Below, one piece after another: positions 41,648-48,662 of a stretch of 51,124 bases of DNA (the stretch's first letter is position 1; the number at the start of each line of letters is the position of its first letter). Origin of the DNA: a virus. The DNA is taken from IMG/VR virus record IMGVR_UViG_3300046451_000447, positions 1 to 51,124 of that record. One strand, given 5' to 3'. A model generated the notes under the pieces. The model did not search any database, was not told the origin of the DNA, and saw only the letters and a list, made by a program, of their open reading frames with translations. The translations under genes were made by a program, and so were the position numbers.

Positions 41648-41982
41648 TGAAGGCGCAGAAAGATATTATAGAGAAGATGGCAAAGGACTTAAAGGACCTT
41701 AAAAAAACACAACCTAACGGAGAGTTAAAGAGAATAGAGGATTGCGTTAACAGACTAGACAGAACGGTCACCTCATTACACGACAAGATTATGGATCCAG
41801 AGTCTGGCATAATAGTTCAAACTAACAAGAATACTGAATTCCGTGAGCTATGCTCTCCTGAGAGAGAGTCTCTCCTTGAGAAGTTTCAAGCTGTCTTACG
41901 ATGGAAGAGAACAGTAGAGTGGGGCCTAGGTGTTTTATTTGTGGGTATTGTAGGAGCCCTTATAAAGGTTTACCTCGGCTAA
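41647..41982 (+). CDS. XhlA-like tail-anchored membrane protein
   Basis: A 111-residue protein: a charged coiled-coil N-terminal part (KAQKDIIEKMAKDLKDLKKT, RIEDCVNRLDRTVTSLHDKI) and one C-terminal membrane segment (WGLGVLFVGIVGALIKVYLG). This shape is that of XhlA-type holin partners. With the holin and the 45-residue protein it forms the lysis cassette at the end of the late block. Its TAA is immediately followed by the stop of the convergent gene, with no spacer. Confidence 0.55.
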   Translation: MKAQKDIIEKMAKDLKDLKKTQPNGELKRIEDCVNRLDRTVTSLHDKIMDPESGIIVQTNKNTEFRELCSPERESLLEKFQAVLRWKRTVEWGLGVLFVGIVGALIKVYLG

Positions 41983-42576
41983 CTAGTAGCATCTAATCTC
42001 TTCGCTATACACCCCGTTATAGAAGGTGTTTAGCTTCCTCTGAATAAACTCCTCCGTATTTGGCTTTGTGCGGACGCTTATAATACTGTATAGCTTCTCA
42101 AACTTCTCGTTATACATCCTCAACTTCTCATCAATCATCTCGTTTCGTTTGTTAAGCAGTAGGTGTACGTGCTCAAGCCTTTTTACCTCACGGGTTAGAG
42201 TGGAAGCATGAGAGCGTTCAGAGTTAATCTTATCTTTCAGTTTGTTTATCTCTTTAGAAACGAAGTCGTTACCAGATCTCTCTATCTTTTTAAGAAACAT
42301 CATGGAAGCCGTATCGTATCTTTTTGCAAAAGCGGAGTCTGTTTGTAATATACCTTCTATCCCTCTCACGTAATGGATAACAGTAGCGTGGTTCTTATTT
42401 AAAACCTCCGCAATCTTAGTATAGGAGTGGCCTTCGTTCCTTAGGATAGCACAAAACGCTCTTCTTCCGTCAACATTCCCCCTACACCTGACGGTACTCA
42501 TTACGTCAGACTGAAAAATATTATTTACTATTTCTAGTAATATGTCTGAATGTTTCTTGTTTATTTTAGCTTTCAT
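41983..42576 (-). CDS. Protein with DnaA domain IV-like DNA-binding fold
   Basis: A 197-residue protein. Residues 28-77 match the C-terminal DNA-binding domain of DnaA: an Arg, VDGRRAFCAILRNEGHSYTK, then IAEVLNKNHATVIHYV, where [DN]H-[SA]-TV contacts the DnaA box in known DnaA. There is no AAA+ domain. The rest (90-165) is a long coiled coil (KEINKLKDKINSERSHASTL). It could recognise an origin or DnaA boxes, as initiator or as competitor of host DnaA. It is the last gene of the minus-strand operon and follows 42576 with a one-base overlap. Confidence 0.7.
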   Translation of the reverse strand: MKAKINKKHSDILLEIVNNIFQSDVMSTVRCRGNVDGRRAFCAILRNEGHSYTKIAEVLNKNHATVIHYVRGIEGILQTDSAFAKRYDTASMMFLKKIERSGNDFVSKEINKLKDKINSERSHASTLTREVKRLEHVHLLLNKRNEMIDEKLRMYNEKFEKLYSIISVRTKPNTEEFIQRKLNTFYNGVYSEEIRCY

Positions 42577-43100
42577 TAAATTGTATTTAAGTTACCTTCA
42601 GGAGAGATATACTCCTTTGAGTAGGTGATTATATTATAACTATTTAATTGTTTAAGATCCTCTATTATAAGCTTAGTGATTTTATCCTGCCTGCCTTTCC
42701 TTTGGTATATCTTACGGTAGGCATTTGTCTTACTTGTAACTTTCTCTGGAGAAACGTTTTTGTAACACCACTCTAAAAGCTCTTGTCTTTCCACCCTAAT
42801 AAAACCTCCCACCTCACACATCTCGAAGGCTATCCACTTAGCCGCTCCCTTGGTCCAACCAGGTTTACCGAGGACGTTGGCAAACTCCACCCAGATTTCG
42901 TCAGGTAGGTTGTTTCCTTTTACATCCACCCCGTCTTCTCCGTGCCAGAAGTCTACATGTAAATTTATATCCTCGTATTTATTAGACACACGAGCATCAG
43001 GGCAAGCTCTCTTGTATCTAGTGGCGGAGATGTTCCCATCTCTCCAAGACTGTTTATATCTAGCTTTACTTACAACATTAGAATGGTAACTCGTTTTCAT
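42576..43100 (-). CDS. PD-(D/E)XK-like nuclease
   Basis: A 174-residue protein. Residues 42-110 fit a restriction-endonuclease-like core: YEDINLHVDFW with D50, GVDVKGNN with D59-x-K61, IWVEFANVLGKPGW with E72, then AAKWIAFEMCEVGGFIRVER. The D...DxK set is the catalytic metal site of the fold. I recall the [IVE]WVEFxNxxGxxGW pattern in phage proteins annotated as nucleases. The C-terminal 60 residues are basic and helical. Likely substrates are branched or foreign DNA. Start overlaps 43078 by 23 nt. Confidence 0.6.
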   Translation of the reverse strand: MKTSYHSNVVSKARYKQSWRDGNISATRYKRACPDARVSNKYEDINLHVDFWHGEDGVDVKGNNLPDEIWVEFANVLGKPGWTKGAAKWIAFEMCEVGGFIRVERQELLEWCYKNVSPEKVTSKTNAYRKIYQRKGRQDKITKLIIEDLKQLNSYNIITYSKEYISPEGNLNTI

Positions 43101-43299
43101 GTTCTTTACATATTTCTCGGACTAGGTCTATTTCTATATTTACCCAATCCCTAAAGGATTTAATTTGGACTAACACATCTTCCAATTCAGTTAAGGCTTC
43201 ACCCTCTTCTTCGTGTAGGGATTCATACAACATATCTGCCGCATCGTGAATCCTTTCACAAGCTTGGAAGTAAGTTTTACTTACGTTACTATTATTCAT
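43078..43299 (-). CDS. Small acidic helical protein
   Basis: A 73-residue acidic protein, mostly one long helix (FQACERIHDAADMLYESLHE, EDVLVQIKSFRDWVNIEIDL). It lies between two nuclease genes and overlaps both, so it is co-translated with them. It might be a regulator or DNA mimic, but nothing shows this directly. Family unknown. Confidence 0.55.
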   Translation of the reverse strand: MNNSNVSKTYFQACERIHDAADMLYESLHEEEGEALTELEDVLVQIKSFRDWVNIEIDLVREICKEHENELPF

Positions 43300-43738
43300 T
43301 TTCCATGGATTTTTTAATCTCTAAGACACACTGATCGACTTGTCTTTTATTTTTAGCTAAATATACGTCATAACCTAGCTTATTATCCATAATATGCTTT
43401 AAAAATATCTTCCATCTCATGGGAAAATCATGATGGGAGGGTAAGTACCCTTTTGTTTCAATGATCCACTTGGAATCCTTCCCTACAAAATCAGGTGTAT
43501 ACCTAATAGGCTGTTGAACGGAGTTAGTCCTATCGGACATATCCTTACCCTTAGGGGTCATCTTGAAGTACTTATGTTCAAATCTAAAAGACTCCATTAA
43601 AACGAACTGCTCGCTCTCATAAGAGAAAGCTATCCCAGATTCACGTAACTTGTCTGAGCAGTACTTCTCTATGGCACTAGCAAACTTCCCTAGCGATTTT
43701 TTTTTAGGTTTAAGTTTCTTTCTTGTTTTTTTATGCAT
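43292..43738 (-). CDS. PD-(D/E)XK endonuclease, T7 endonuclease I-like
   Basis: A 148-residue protein with a Lys-rich start (KKTRKKLKPKKKSLGKF). The catalytic pattern is TPDFVGKDSKWIIETKGY: P82-D83, then E94-x-K96. This spacing and the following helix match small Holliday-junction resolvases of the T7 gp3 kind. It would cut branched replication intermediates before packaging. It has its own promoter-like box 4 nt upstream (43743). Start overlap with 43078 is 8 nt. Confidence 0.75.
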   Translation of the reverse strand: MHKKTRKKLKPKKKSLGKFASAIEKYCSDKLRESGIAFSYESEQFVLMESFRFEHKYFKMTPKGKDMSDRTNSVQQPIRYTPDFVGKDSKWIIETKGYLPSHHDFPMRWKIFLKHIMDNKLGYDVYLAKNKRQVDQCVLEIKKSMENE

Positions 43739-43742
43739 GTGG

Positions 43743-43750
43743 CAAAGTTA
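43743..43750 (-). promoter_or_regulatory. Minus-strand promoter-like box TAACTTTG, 4 nt before the start
   Basis: On the minus strand TAACTTTG fits TAnnTTTG and is followed by exactly 4 nt (CCAC) and the ATG at 43738. It lies in the 38-nt gap after the primase-helicase gene. The same spacing occurs at four plus-strand genes. No TTG is seen 17-23 nt upstream. Confidence 0.5.
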
Positions 43751-43776
43751 CACTCCAAGTATCTACCCTTCCTAAT

Positions 43777-45579
43777 TTATTTTGCTAAAAAATCTACGAA
43801 AGGAAGAGCCTTTTGCTTATCTTGCTGAAAATCAATGGGTAAGAATAAAGGCTTCTTTTCTAGCCAAGAGATAAATCCCGTATGAGAGAGGTTCATAAGG
43901 ATCTGATAGGGGTCATCTACAGACGTTGGTTGACCTCCAGTCTCCACTTCCCTAACTTTCCTTACGTGTAACTCACTCATCTTCCGTATGTTATGGTCTG
44001 GCGATTGAACCTTTCGATGAATAGTAAGGAAGCAATCGCATCTATTTACAAATTTACCGCCTCCCTCTGTATCCTCCGCATACGGGGCAACAGGAAGACC
44101 GTCTGGTCCTTTACGTCTTTGAGCCTCAGTGAAGGCATGCATATTTAACCATACAGCTACGTCGTTAGCTTTTGAGAACGTAAGGAACTGACTAGCAGCC
44201 TCATAGTGGTAGTCATGTACACCTATACTTGAGTTACGCATATCTAACCTCAATGAATTATAAGGATCTATGAAGATCGCGTCTACATGTTGCTGCCTCA
44301 TAACCTTCTCCATGAAAAGGATTATATCTGAGTAGCTATATACTTGATTGTTGTTGATGATAGTAAAGTGCTCCTGGACCCACTTGTAAGCCGCCTTACG
44401 TTGAGCATAGTTCATATCCTGAACCTTCCTATCTGAAGCGAATTGCATGAGGTGCATCTTAACGGAGGCCGTTCTATTCTCCGAAGAGTATATCACCCAC
44501 TTCCATTTGTGGCGCACAACAGAGTTTGCGATAAGGTATAGAGCCGTAGTTGTCTTACCTACGTTACTATGACCGTTCATAATAACAAACTCCTTCTTGT
44601 ATCTAAAGTATTTATCTAGCACAGCATCCCCAGTATCTAGACCTATCGCCACCTTCCCTTGAGAGTAGTCGTCGATCCATCTAAAGTCCTCATCATCCGA
44701 GGATATGAATGACATGTCCCCATCGTTAATGAGCATCTCCCTTTGTGCTGTCTTCTCGTCCTCTATAATCTCCTTAATAGGTAAGGCCTTCCCTTTCTCT
44801 ACCCCAGCAATTATAGTTTGCTTAGCATGGTCATCCGAATCTATATCCCTCTTCTCTATCTCTCTAAAAAGGATTCTCAATACTTCATCCTCCTCCATGC
44901 GTCCTGCAGAAATATATCCTCCGCATAGTATAGCAGCTCTATTAAGTGTTACCCACTTCTCCCCGTCCTTAGCGTTCCGTATCATGCGGGCAGCTAGGTT
45001 AAGCTTCATGTAGTCCGTATAAGAATAAGCCTCATTGCTTGGGACCTGAGCTTCAGCGTGTTCGGATGTAAATGCCCCAAACTTTAAGTAATCATCCTTA
45101 ACTATTAAGTCAGGATCGTAAGACTCAAAGCAGGCCCTAGATTCGTTTATACCTGACTCGTCAACCTCTAGTCCGTGCTGACGGTTAAAGTACGCTATAA
45201 GGGCTCTAAAGTGGTCTCTGTGGCGTTCAGGGTGTGTTATCTTAACCAGCGCCTTAACTCCATCCCCACTCGGCGACATCCAACATGAATGAATATAATC
45301 ATCCGTGGCAAGGGCTTTCTTCGTCGCCTCAACATCAACGTGATCGAAGTCCAGAATAATAAATCCAGAGTGTTCGAATAAGCCTTCATCAGTCCTAGAT
45401 GAAAACTCCCCGCTGAAACATACAACAGGGAGCTTAAGCTTCTTTTCTTTATTTCCTTTTCTGACTTCAAGAATCAGATCCTTGCTCCTCCCATCCTGAA
45501 TACGTGACAGTGCAGTCTCCAGCTGTATGTGATGCGCCTCCTTTATGAGTTTTACGTCTTTGAATATTGTTACCTTCAT
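43777..45579 (-). CDS. Primase-helicase (BT4734-type N-terminus, DnaB/RecA-type C-terminus)
   Basis: A 600-residue replication protein. Residues 50-165 match the BT4734/VirE N-terminal domain: VCFSGEFSSR, HSGFIILDFDH, SPSGDGVKALVKI, and SRACFESYDPDL. This domain is thought to be primase-like, with DFD as metal site. Residues 330-560 are a RecA-fold helicase: Walker A GHSNVGKT (336-343), SSEN sensor (365-368), Walker B AIFIDPYNS (434-442) and WLNMHAFTEA. It would prime and unwind DNA at the phage fork. The first 113 nt overlap the 45467 gene. Confidence 0.82.
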   Translation of the reverse strand: MKVTIFKDVKLIKEAHHIQLETALSRIQDGRSKDLILEVRKGNKEKKLKLPVVCFSGEFSSRTDEGLFEHSGFIILDFDHVDVEATKKALATDDYIHSCWMSPSGDGVKALVKITHPERHRDHFRALIAYFNRQHGLEVDESGINESRACFESYDPDLIVKDDYLKFGAFTSEHAEAQVPSNEAYSYTDYMKLNLAARMIRNAKDGEKWVTLNRAAILCGGYISAGRMEEDEVLRILFREIEKRDIDSDDHAKQTIIAGVEKGKALPIKEIIEDEKTAQREMLINDGDMSFISSDDEDFRWIDDYSQGKVAIGLDTGDAVLDKYFRYKKEFVIMNGHSNVGKTTTALYLIANSVVRHKWKWVIYSSENRTASVKMHLMQFASDRKVQDMNYAQRKAAYKWVQEHFTIINNNQVYSYSDIILFMEKVMRQQHVDAIFIDPYNSLRLDMRNSSIGVHDYHYEAASQFLTFSKANDVAVWLNMHAFTEAQRRKGPDGLPVAPYAEDTEGGGKFVNRCDCFLTIHRKVQSPDHNIRKMSELHVRKVREVETGGQPTSVDDPYQILMNLSHTGFISWLEKKPLFLPIDFQQDKQKALPFVDFLAK

Positions 45580-45832
45580 CTTCTTTTGAAATCATTAAGA
45601 GGATTATGTATCCCGCTATATCTATTAGTGTATCTTCAGTGTCTTCAACTAGTCCAGCATTCGCTATACGTTTTAGCTTGTCATCTAAACGTACCTTTAT
45701 AGAAGTAGATGCGTTACACGCTGAGAAAATATTTAGAGGGTTCAATGCTGAGTCCCCATACTTTTTATTTTTATCAATGAGTAAGTCTTCTATCTCCTTA
45801 CACTTTTGTTTTATTCGATCCTTGGTGTTCAT
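45467..45832 (-). CDS. Nmad1 (DUF1599)-type nucleotide-modification-associated protein
   Basis: A 121-residue protein. Residues 15-80 match Nmad1/DUF1599: DKNKKYGDSALNPLNIFSAC, IKVRLDDKLKRIANAG, EDTEDTLIDIAGYIILLMI. The conserved Glu/Asp set (EDT..D..GY) recalls all-alpha NTP pyrophosphohydrolases. The family was named from its links to DNA base modification (knowledge from memory). After residue 82 the domain is complete, yet the frame runs on for about 39 residues (HKGGASHTAGDCTVTYSGWE) inside the primase gene. The tail may be meaningless read-on. Confidence 0.72.
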   Translation of the reverse strand: MNTKDRIKQKCKEIEDLLIDKNKKYGDSALNPLNIFSACNASTSIKVRLDDKLKRIANAGLVEDTEDTLIDIAGYIILLMISKEDEGNNIQRRKTHKGGASHTAGDCTVTYSGWEEQGSDS

Positions 45833-46094
45833 CTATAGTTAGATTTGAATATGTTAAAAGTTTTTTATCTATAATTCGTCTTATTATTATCTCTTTATTT
45901 TTAGCCTTACTCGCCTTCCCATAGATGCGTCTAATCAATCTATCGACAGTTCTTATATCATGCTTCATGATATCGAAAGGCTTATCGTAAATAGATACTA
46001 TCCACAATAAACGCTCAGACACAACCTTATTTTTTTTAAAGGCGATCTGAGCGTTCATGTAGTAGATAGGGGCCTTACTAGAACGGCATGTCAT
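45798..46094 (-). CDS. Small basic hypothetical protein
   Basis: A 98-residue basic protein with helical regions (FDIMKHDIRTVDRLIRRIYG, KAKNKEIIIRRIIDKKL). The longest frame starts at 46094, inside the end of the SSB-like gene. A second ATG at 46058 (MNAQIAFKKN) would place it after that gene's stop, and both are possible. Its 3' end overlaps the Nmad1 gene. It may bind nucleic acid; no family is recognised. Confidence 0.5.
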   Translation of the reverse strand: MTCRSSKAPIYYMNAQIAFKKNKVVSERLLWIVSIYDKPFDIMKHDIRTVDRLIRRIYGKASKAKNKEIIIRRIIDKKLLTYSNLTIDEHQGSNKTKV

Positions 46095-46380
46095 CCGTTG
46101 CAGCTTCCGCCTTAGCTAGCTTTGCAGCTCGCTTTTCTTTAGCACCCTCACTATTCGGATCAAAGACCGAACAACAAGACTTACCAGACTGAGACATGAA
46201 GATCTTGAGGTAGATGTTACCACCTTCCCCTGCTTCGTTACGCCTTGTAGCGTATTTCTCAATCATCTCTTTCAACTCGGTGTCCTTAAGACGAACACTC
46301 CAACTAGAAAGTTGACCCTCATATAGATGAGGCTCTTCTGCGTACCCAACGAGTACTGAATCATACTTTTTATCACTCAT
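46078..46380 (-). CDS. SSB-like single-strand DNA-binding protein (small)
   Basis: A 100-residue protein whose last residues, ATDDMPF, copy the acidic tip of bacterial SSB (DDxPF), which recruits partner proteins. Residues 5-75 have strand patterns that could form a small OB fold (SSWSVRLKDTELKEMIEK, GGNIYLKIFMSQSGKSCCSV). It lies among the primase, annealing and nuclease genes, where a phage SSB is expected. At 100 residues it is short for an SSB, so the fold is uncertain. Confidence 0.6.
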   Translation of the reverse strand: MSDKKYDSVLVGYAEEPHLYEGQLSSWSVRLKDTELKEMIEKYATRRNEAGEGGNIYLKIFMSQSGKSCCSVFDPNSEGAKEKRAAKLAKAEAATDDMPF

Positions 46381-46398
46381 GTGAAAAAATTTAAAAGG

Positions 46399-46518
46399 TT
46401 AGAAAAAAAATGTATAATATATAGCGTTAACTATAACATAAAGACAGGCTCCATAAAAAAATACGTAACCTAAAGCGTCTATCGCTTTTGCAATCAAACT
46501 AAACAACGAATGATGCAT
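46399..46518 (-). CDS. 39-residue single-pass membrane microprotein
   Basis: A short frame in the gap between the SSB-like gene and the RecE-like nuclease. Its ATG is at 46518, 20 nt inside the nuclease end, and its TAA at 46399-46401. The product begins MHHSLFSLIAKAID, then has about 23 hydrophobic residues (LGYVFFYGACLYVIVNAIYY), ending in FFF. It is a convincing membrane segment with a likely coupled start. No similarity is known to me. It may act on the host membrane early in infection. Confidence 0.4.
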   Translation of the reverse strand: MHHSLFSLIAKAIDALGYVFFYGACLYVIVNAIYYTFFF

Positions 46519-47281
46519 AACAATTTAACTCAGGCTCTTTATCTTTTAGATAAGCCTTAATATTCTCCAGGGCTTGATGATATTTCATCTCCCCCTTGAA
46601 CAGGGTTTCCTCCGAGCATTTTATCTCTGCGGGGTAATATGGGTGCGTCTTCTCTTGAACTACCCAATAGTAGTCTTTGATATCAAACACCTTCGTATAT
46701 ATATAAGCTTGTATGTCATAGCTGAAGCTATTAACGTCGTATCTAAACTTGTCTACACTTCTCGAACTCTTGCTGTCAGTAATGAAGCCATCACCTAGGC
46801 AATCTAAGAATCCTCTTAGCGGTACACCATCGATATCTTCATTGAATTCAACTTGGTACTTACCTGTGAGTCTCTTCTTAAGTAAACCACATACGGCTAG
46901 TCTCTCAACCATGTCGTTAGCAGTCTTCCAATCTGCGCTACTAGTTAGCGTTTGACCTTTAGCTTTGTACTCTTCCTCCATAGCAGCTTTAACCTCCTTG
47001 TAGTCTTTCGTCAACTTAGGGTTCTTTGCTTCGATAGTTTTACTTTGGCATCTTTCTAATACATCCCCCTCATTAAGGACGATATATTCGCTCATTGCTT
47101 TGTCGCGCTCAAATAAGAGCATGTCGTACATAGTCCCGAATACCAAGGCATCAGAAGTGTAAGGCGCTTGGCCCTTCATCTTCATCTCCCATAACTGCAT
47201 GTCTCCAAGAGCATACTTAATAGAAGAGTAAGATAAGTGACCTTTACCCGTAGCGGCTGTTAGTTGTTCTCTTAAAGTCAT
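46499..47281 (-). CDS. RecE/Cas4-like PD-(D/E)XK nuclease
   Basis: A 260-residue nuclease. SYSSIKYALGD and VFGTMYDMLLFE form the N-terminal helix pair typical of RecE/exonuclease VIII-like proteins. The catalytic motifs are GFLDCLGDGFITDSKSS, with D160 and D169-S-K171, then Q191-x3-Y195 (QAYIY). It should digest double-strand ends 5' to 3' to feed the annealing protein at 47514, as in RecE-RecT or lambda Exo-Beta pairs. A 78-residue gene of unknown role lies between them. Confidence 0.8.
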   Translation of the reverse strand: MTLREQLTAATGKGHLSYSSIKYALGDMQLWEMKMKGQAPYTSDALVFGTMYDMLLFERDKAMSEYIVLNEGDVLERCQSKTIEAKNPKLTKDYKEVKAAMEEEYKAKGQTLTSSADWKTANDMVERLAVCGLLKKRLTGKYQVEFNEDIDGVPLRGFLDCLGDGFITDSKSSRSVDKFRYDVNSFSYDIQAYIYTKVFDIKDYYWVVQEKTHPYYPAEIKCSEETLFKGEMKYHQALENIKAYLKDKEPELNCYASFVV

Positions 47282-47514
47282 CTCTTCTTTTTCTTAGGGA
47301 AATAGATAAGATCTTTTTGCTCGCTACATATCTCTTCGATATCATATAAAGCTTTACTTTGATTTTCATCTACGCCATCAATACCTCTAAACAAATGAGT
47401 CAATTGCATGATCTCATTCCAAGCCTGTAGAGGCGTGAAGTTGTCATACTTTTCTCTTTCTCTTTTAGATATTTCAACTAGCTCTCCGATGGTGTGTTTA
47501 GTAAAATATTCCAT
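47278..47514 (-). CDS. Small protein between annealing protein and nuclease
   Basis: A 78-residue charged protein (KHTIGELVEISKREREKYDN, FTPLQAWNEIMQLTHLFRGI) ending in a KKKKR tail. Both ends overlap neighbours (47514 by one base, 47281 by four), so all three are co-translated. It may be an accessory subunit of the recombination pair. Family unknown. Confidence 0.6.
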   Translation of the reverse strand: MEYFTKHTIGELVEISKREREKYDNFTPLQAWNEIMQLTHLFRGIDGVDENQSKALYDIEEICSEQKDLIYFPKKKKR

Positions 47515-48098
47515 TATCGTACGAATTTCATTATACCTTCAACTTGCTTCTCAGTAAACTGGTCTCCTTTTGTCCTCATGACAAAGTCGAAAGCCTTTTG
47601 CTTATCTGATTGGGTCTTTATATACCCTATGACTTTACTCATAAGCTCAGGATCACGCTCCTCCTTAGCTGGCTTCTTAGCAGGAGTTTTCTTTGCGATA
47701 GGCTTGGTTGATGATAGTGTTTTCTTAGGTGCTGTCGCCTCTTGTTTAGCAATAGCTTCCGTCACCTCGTTAGCCGAAGCTATGGAGGCATCTATACCTA
47801 TACCCATCATGGCCAAGGCTCTACCTATGGCAGAGGTCTCGCAGTTCTCAACATAGCTTGTCTTGTTGATGTTACCGTTAGACCGCTCTTCATGGGCATG
47901 GCCAGTAGCTACCACACGTTGCGTAGTGTCGGCTATAATAGCTCTACATACACACATATCCGAATCCAACGCTGTGAATTCAGTGGAGATAGTCCAGTGT
48001 TTATACTCGTCTTCCTGACGGAAGAATTTGATACGCTCGTTTACTTCGACGTATTGTTTGCCACGTATGTTCGTGGTCTTAAATTTATAATTAGACAT
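47514..48098 (-). CDS. Single-strand DNA-annealing protein (ERF/Rad52-like)
   Basis: A 194-residue recombinase. Residues 10-115 run GKQYVEVNERIKFFRQ, WTISTEFTALDSDMCVCRAI, VVATGHAHEERSNGN, SYVENCETSAIGRALAMMGI. The ENxETSAIGRALA motif is a hallmark of ERF/Rad52-type phage annealing proteins. Then follow a Lys/Pro/Ala-rich linker (120-145) and a small C-terminal helical domain. It anneals the strands exposed by the nuclease at 46499. The full promoter at 48122 lies just upstream. Confidence 0.8.
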   Translation of the reverse strand: MSNYKFKTTNIRGKQYVEVNERIKFFRQEDEYKHWTISTEFTALDSDMCVCRAIIADTTQRVVATGHAHEERSNGNINKTSYVENCETSAIGRALAMMGIGIDASIASANEVTEAIAKQEATAPKKTLSSTKPIAKKTPAKKPAKEERDPELMSKVIGYIKTQSDKQKAFDFVMRTKGDQFTEKQVEGIMKFVR

Positions 48099-48121
48099 GT
48101 ATTAAATTAAATTAGGGTTTA

Positions 48122-48152
48122 CAAATATAACAAAAGCTTTTAACAAAAACAA
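48122..48152 (-). promoter_or_regulatory. Full Bacteroidota-type promoter, TTG-N20-TATATTTG
   Basis: On the minus strand, TTG (48150-48152) is followed by 20 nt and TATATTTG (48122-48129), a match to both elements of the Bacteroidota housekeeping promoter (-33 TTG, -7 TAnnTTTG, spacer 17-23). It lies 23 nt before the ATG of the annealing protein (48098) and would drive the recombination/replication operon. It is the only site in the window where both boxes are clear. Confidence 0.7.
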
Positions 48153-48153
48153 A

Positions 48154-48294
48154 TTAAAAGCCATATTTTCTCGCATCGTCGTATAGATTATGTATTGATT
48201 TATTAAATTTCTTTTCTGTCTGATGTGTATCTCTACAGATCTCCATGAATTGTTGCACTATAGTAACAGCATCTTGTTTTTCTATTTCACTCAT
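48154..48294 (-). CDS. 46-residue small acidic protein
   Basis: A short gene starting at 48294 and ending in TAA at 48154-48156, next to the promoter at 48122. The product (MSEIEKQDAVTIVQQFMEIC..., ending YDDARKYGF) is one or two helices. The frame is intact and sits 6 nt after the 48301 gene. Unknown role. Confidence 0.45.
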   Translation of the reverse strand: MSEIEKQDAVTIVQQFMEICRDTHQTEKKFNKSIHNLYDDARKYGF

Positions 48295-48300
48295 TATCAA

Positions 48301-48456
48301 TTAGTTATCAAAGGTTATATTAAGTATTAGTTTAAGACAGAAAGCATCGACGACCCACTCTACTGCTTCAGTATCTTCAACTTGAGTGAAGTTTACGTAG
48401 GCTATGCATAGCTCATCTAGAGATAGATCTCTGAAAGGATTCTTTATGTGTGTCAT
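48301..48456 (-). CDS. 51-residue small protein
   Basis: A short gene from 48456 to the TAA at 48301-48303. The product begins MTHIKNPFRDLSLDELCIAY, then has an acidic helix (QVEDTEAVEWVVDAFCLKLI). It lies two bases after the zinc-ribbon gene's stop. No family known. Confidence 0.45.
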   Translation of the reverse strand: MTHIKNPFRDLSLDELCIAYVNFTQVEDTEAVEWVVDAFCLKLILNITFDN

Positions 48457-48458
48457 GT

Positions 48459-48662
48459 TTATTCAGGGCCCATATCGGCCCAGTACTCTTTGTTGCATTC
48501 TTTAGAGCAGGGTTGACCCTCAACCTCTACCTCTTGCTCGCCGCAATTGATACACATGTGAGAGGATATAAACTCACAATGCTCTAAGCAGTCAGGGCAT
48601 ATACCCATTTCTGTATCTGTTGTGGAGGTCCCACAGCAGTCACTAAATGTTTCGTCATTCAT
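48459..48662 (-). CDS. Small zinc-ribbon protein
   Basis: A 67-residue, Cys-rich acidic protein: FSDCCGTSTTDTEMGICPDC, EHCEF, SSHMCINCG, and PCSKEC. Two zinc sites are likely. Similar small CCG...CPDC.EHC proteins are frequent in phages and lack a known role. A longer frame starts at 48689, but the ATG at 48662 forms an ATGA overlap with the stop of 48659 and is preferred. Confidence 0.6.
   Translation of the reverse strand: MNDETFSDCCGTSTTDTEMGICPDCLEHCEFISSHMCINCGEQEVEVEGQPCSKECNKEYWADMGPE

Noticed and set aside
47742-48110. Plus-strand frame of 122 codons
   Set aside because: Antisense to the annealing protein, whose motifs are unambiguous.
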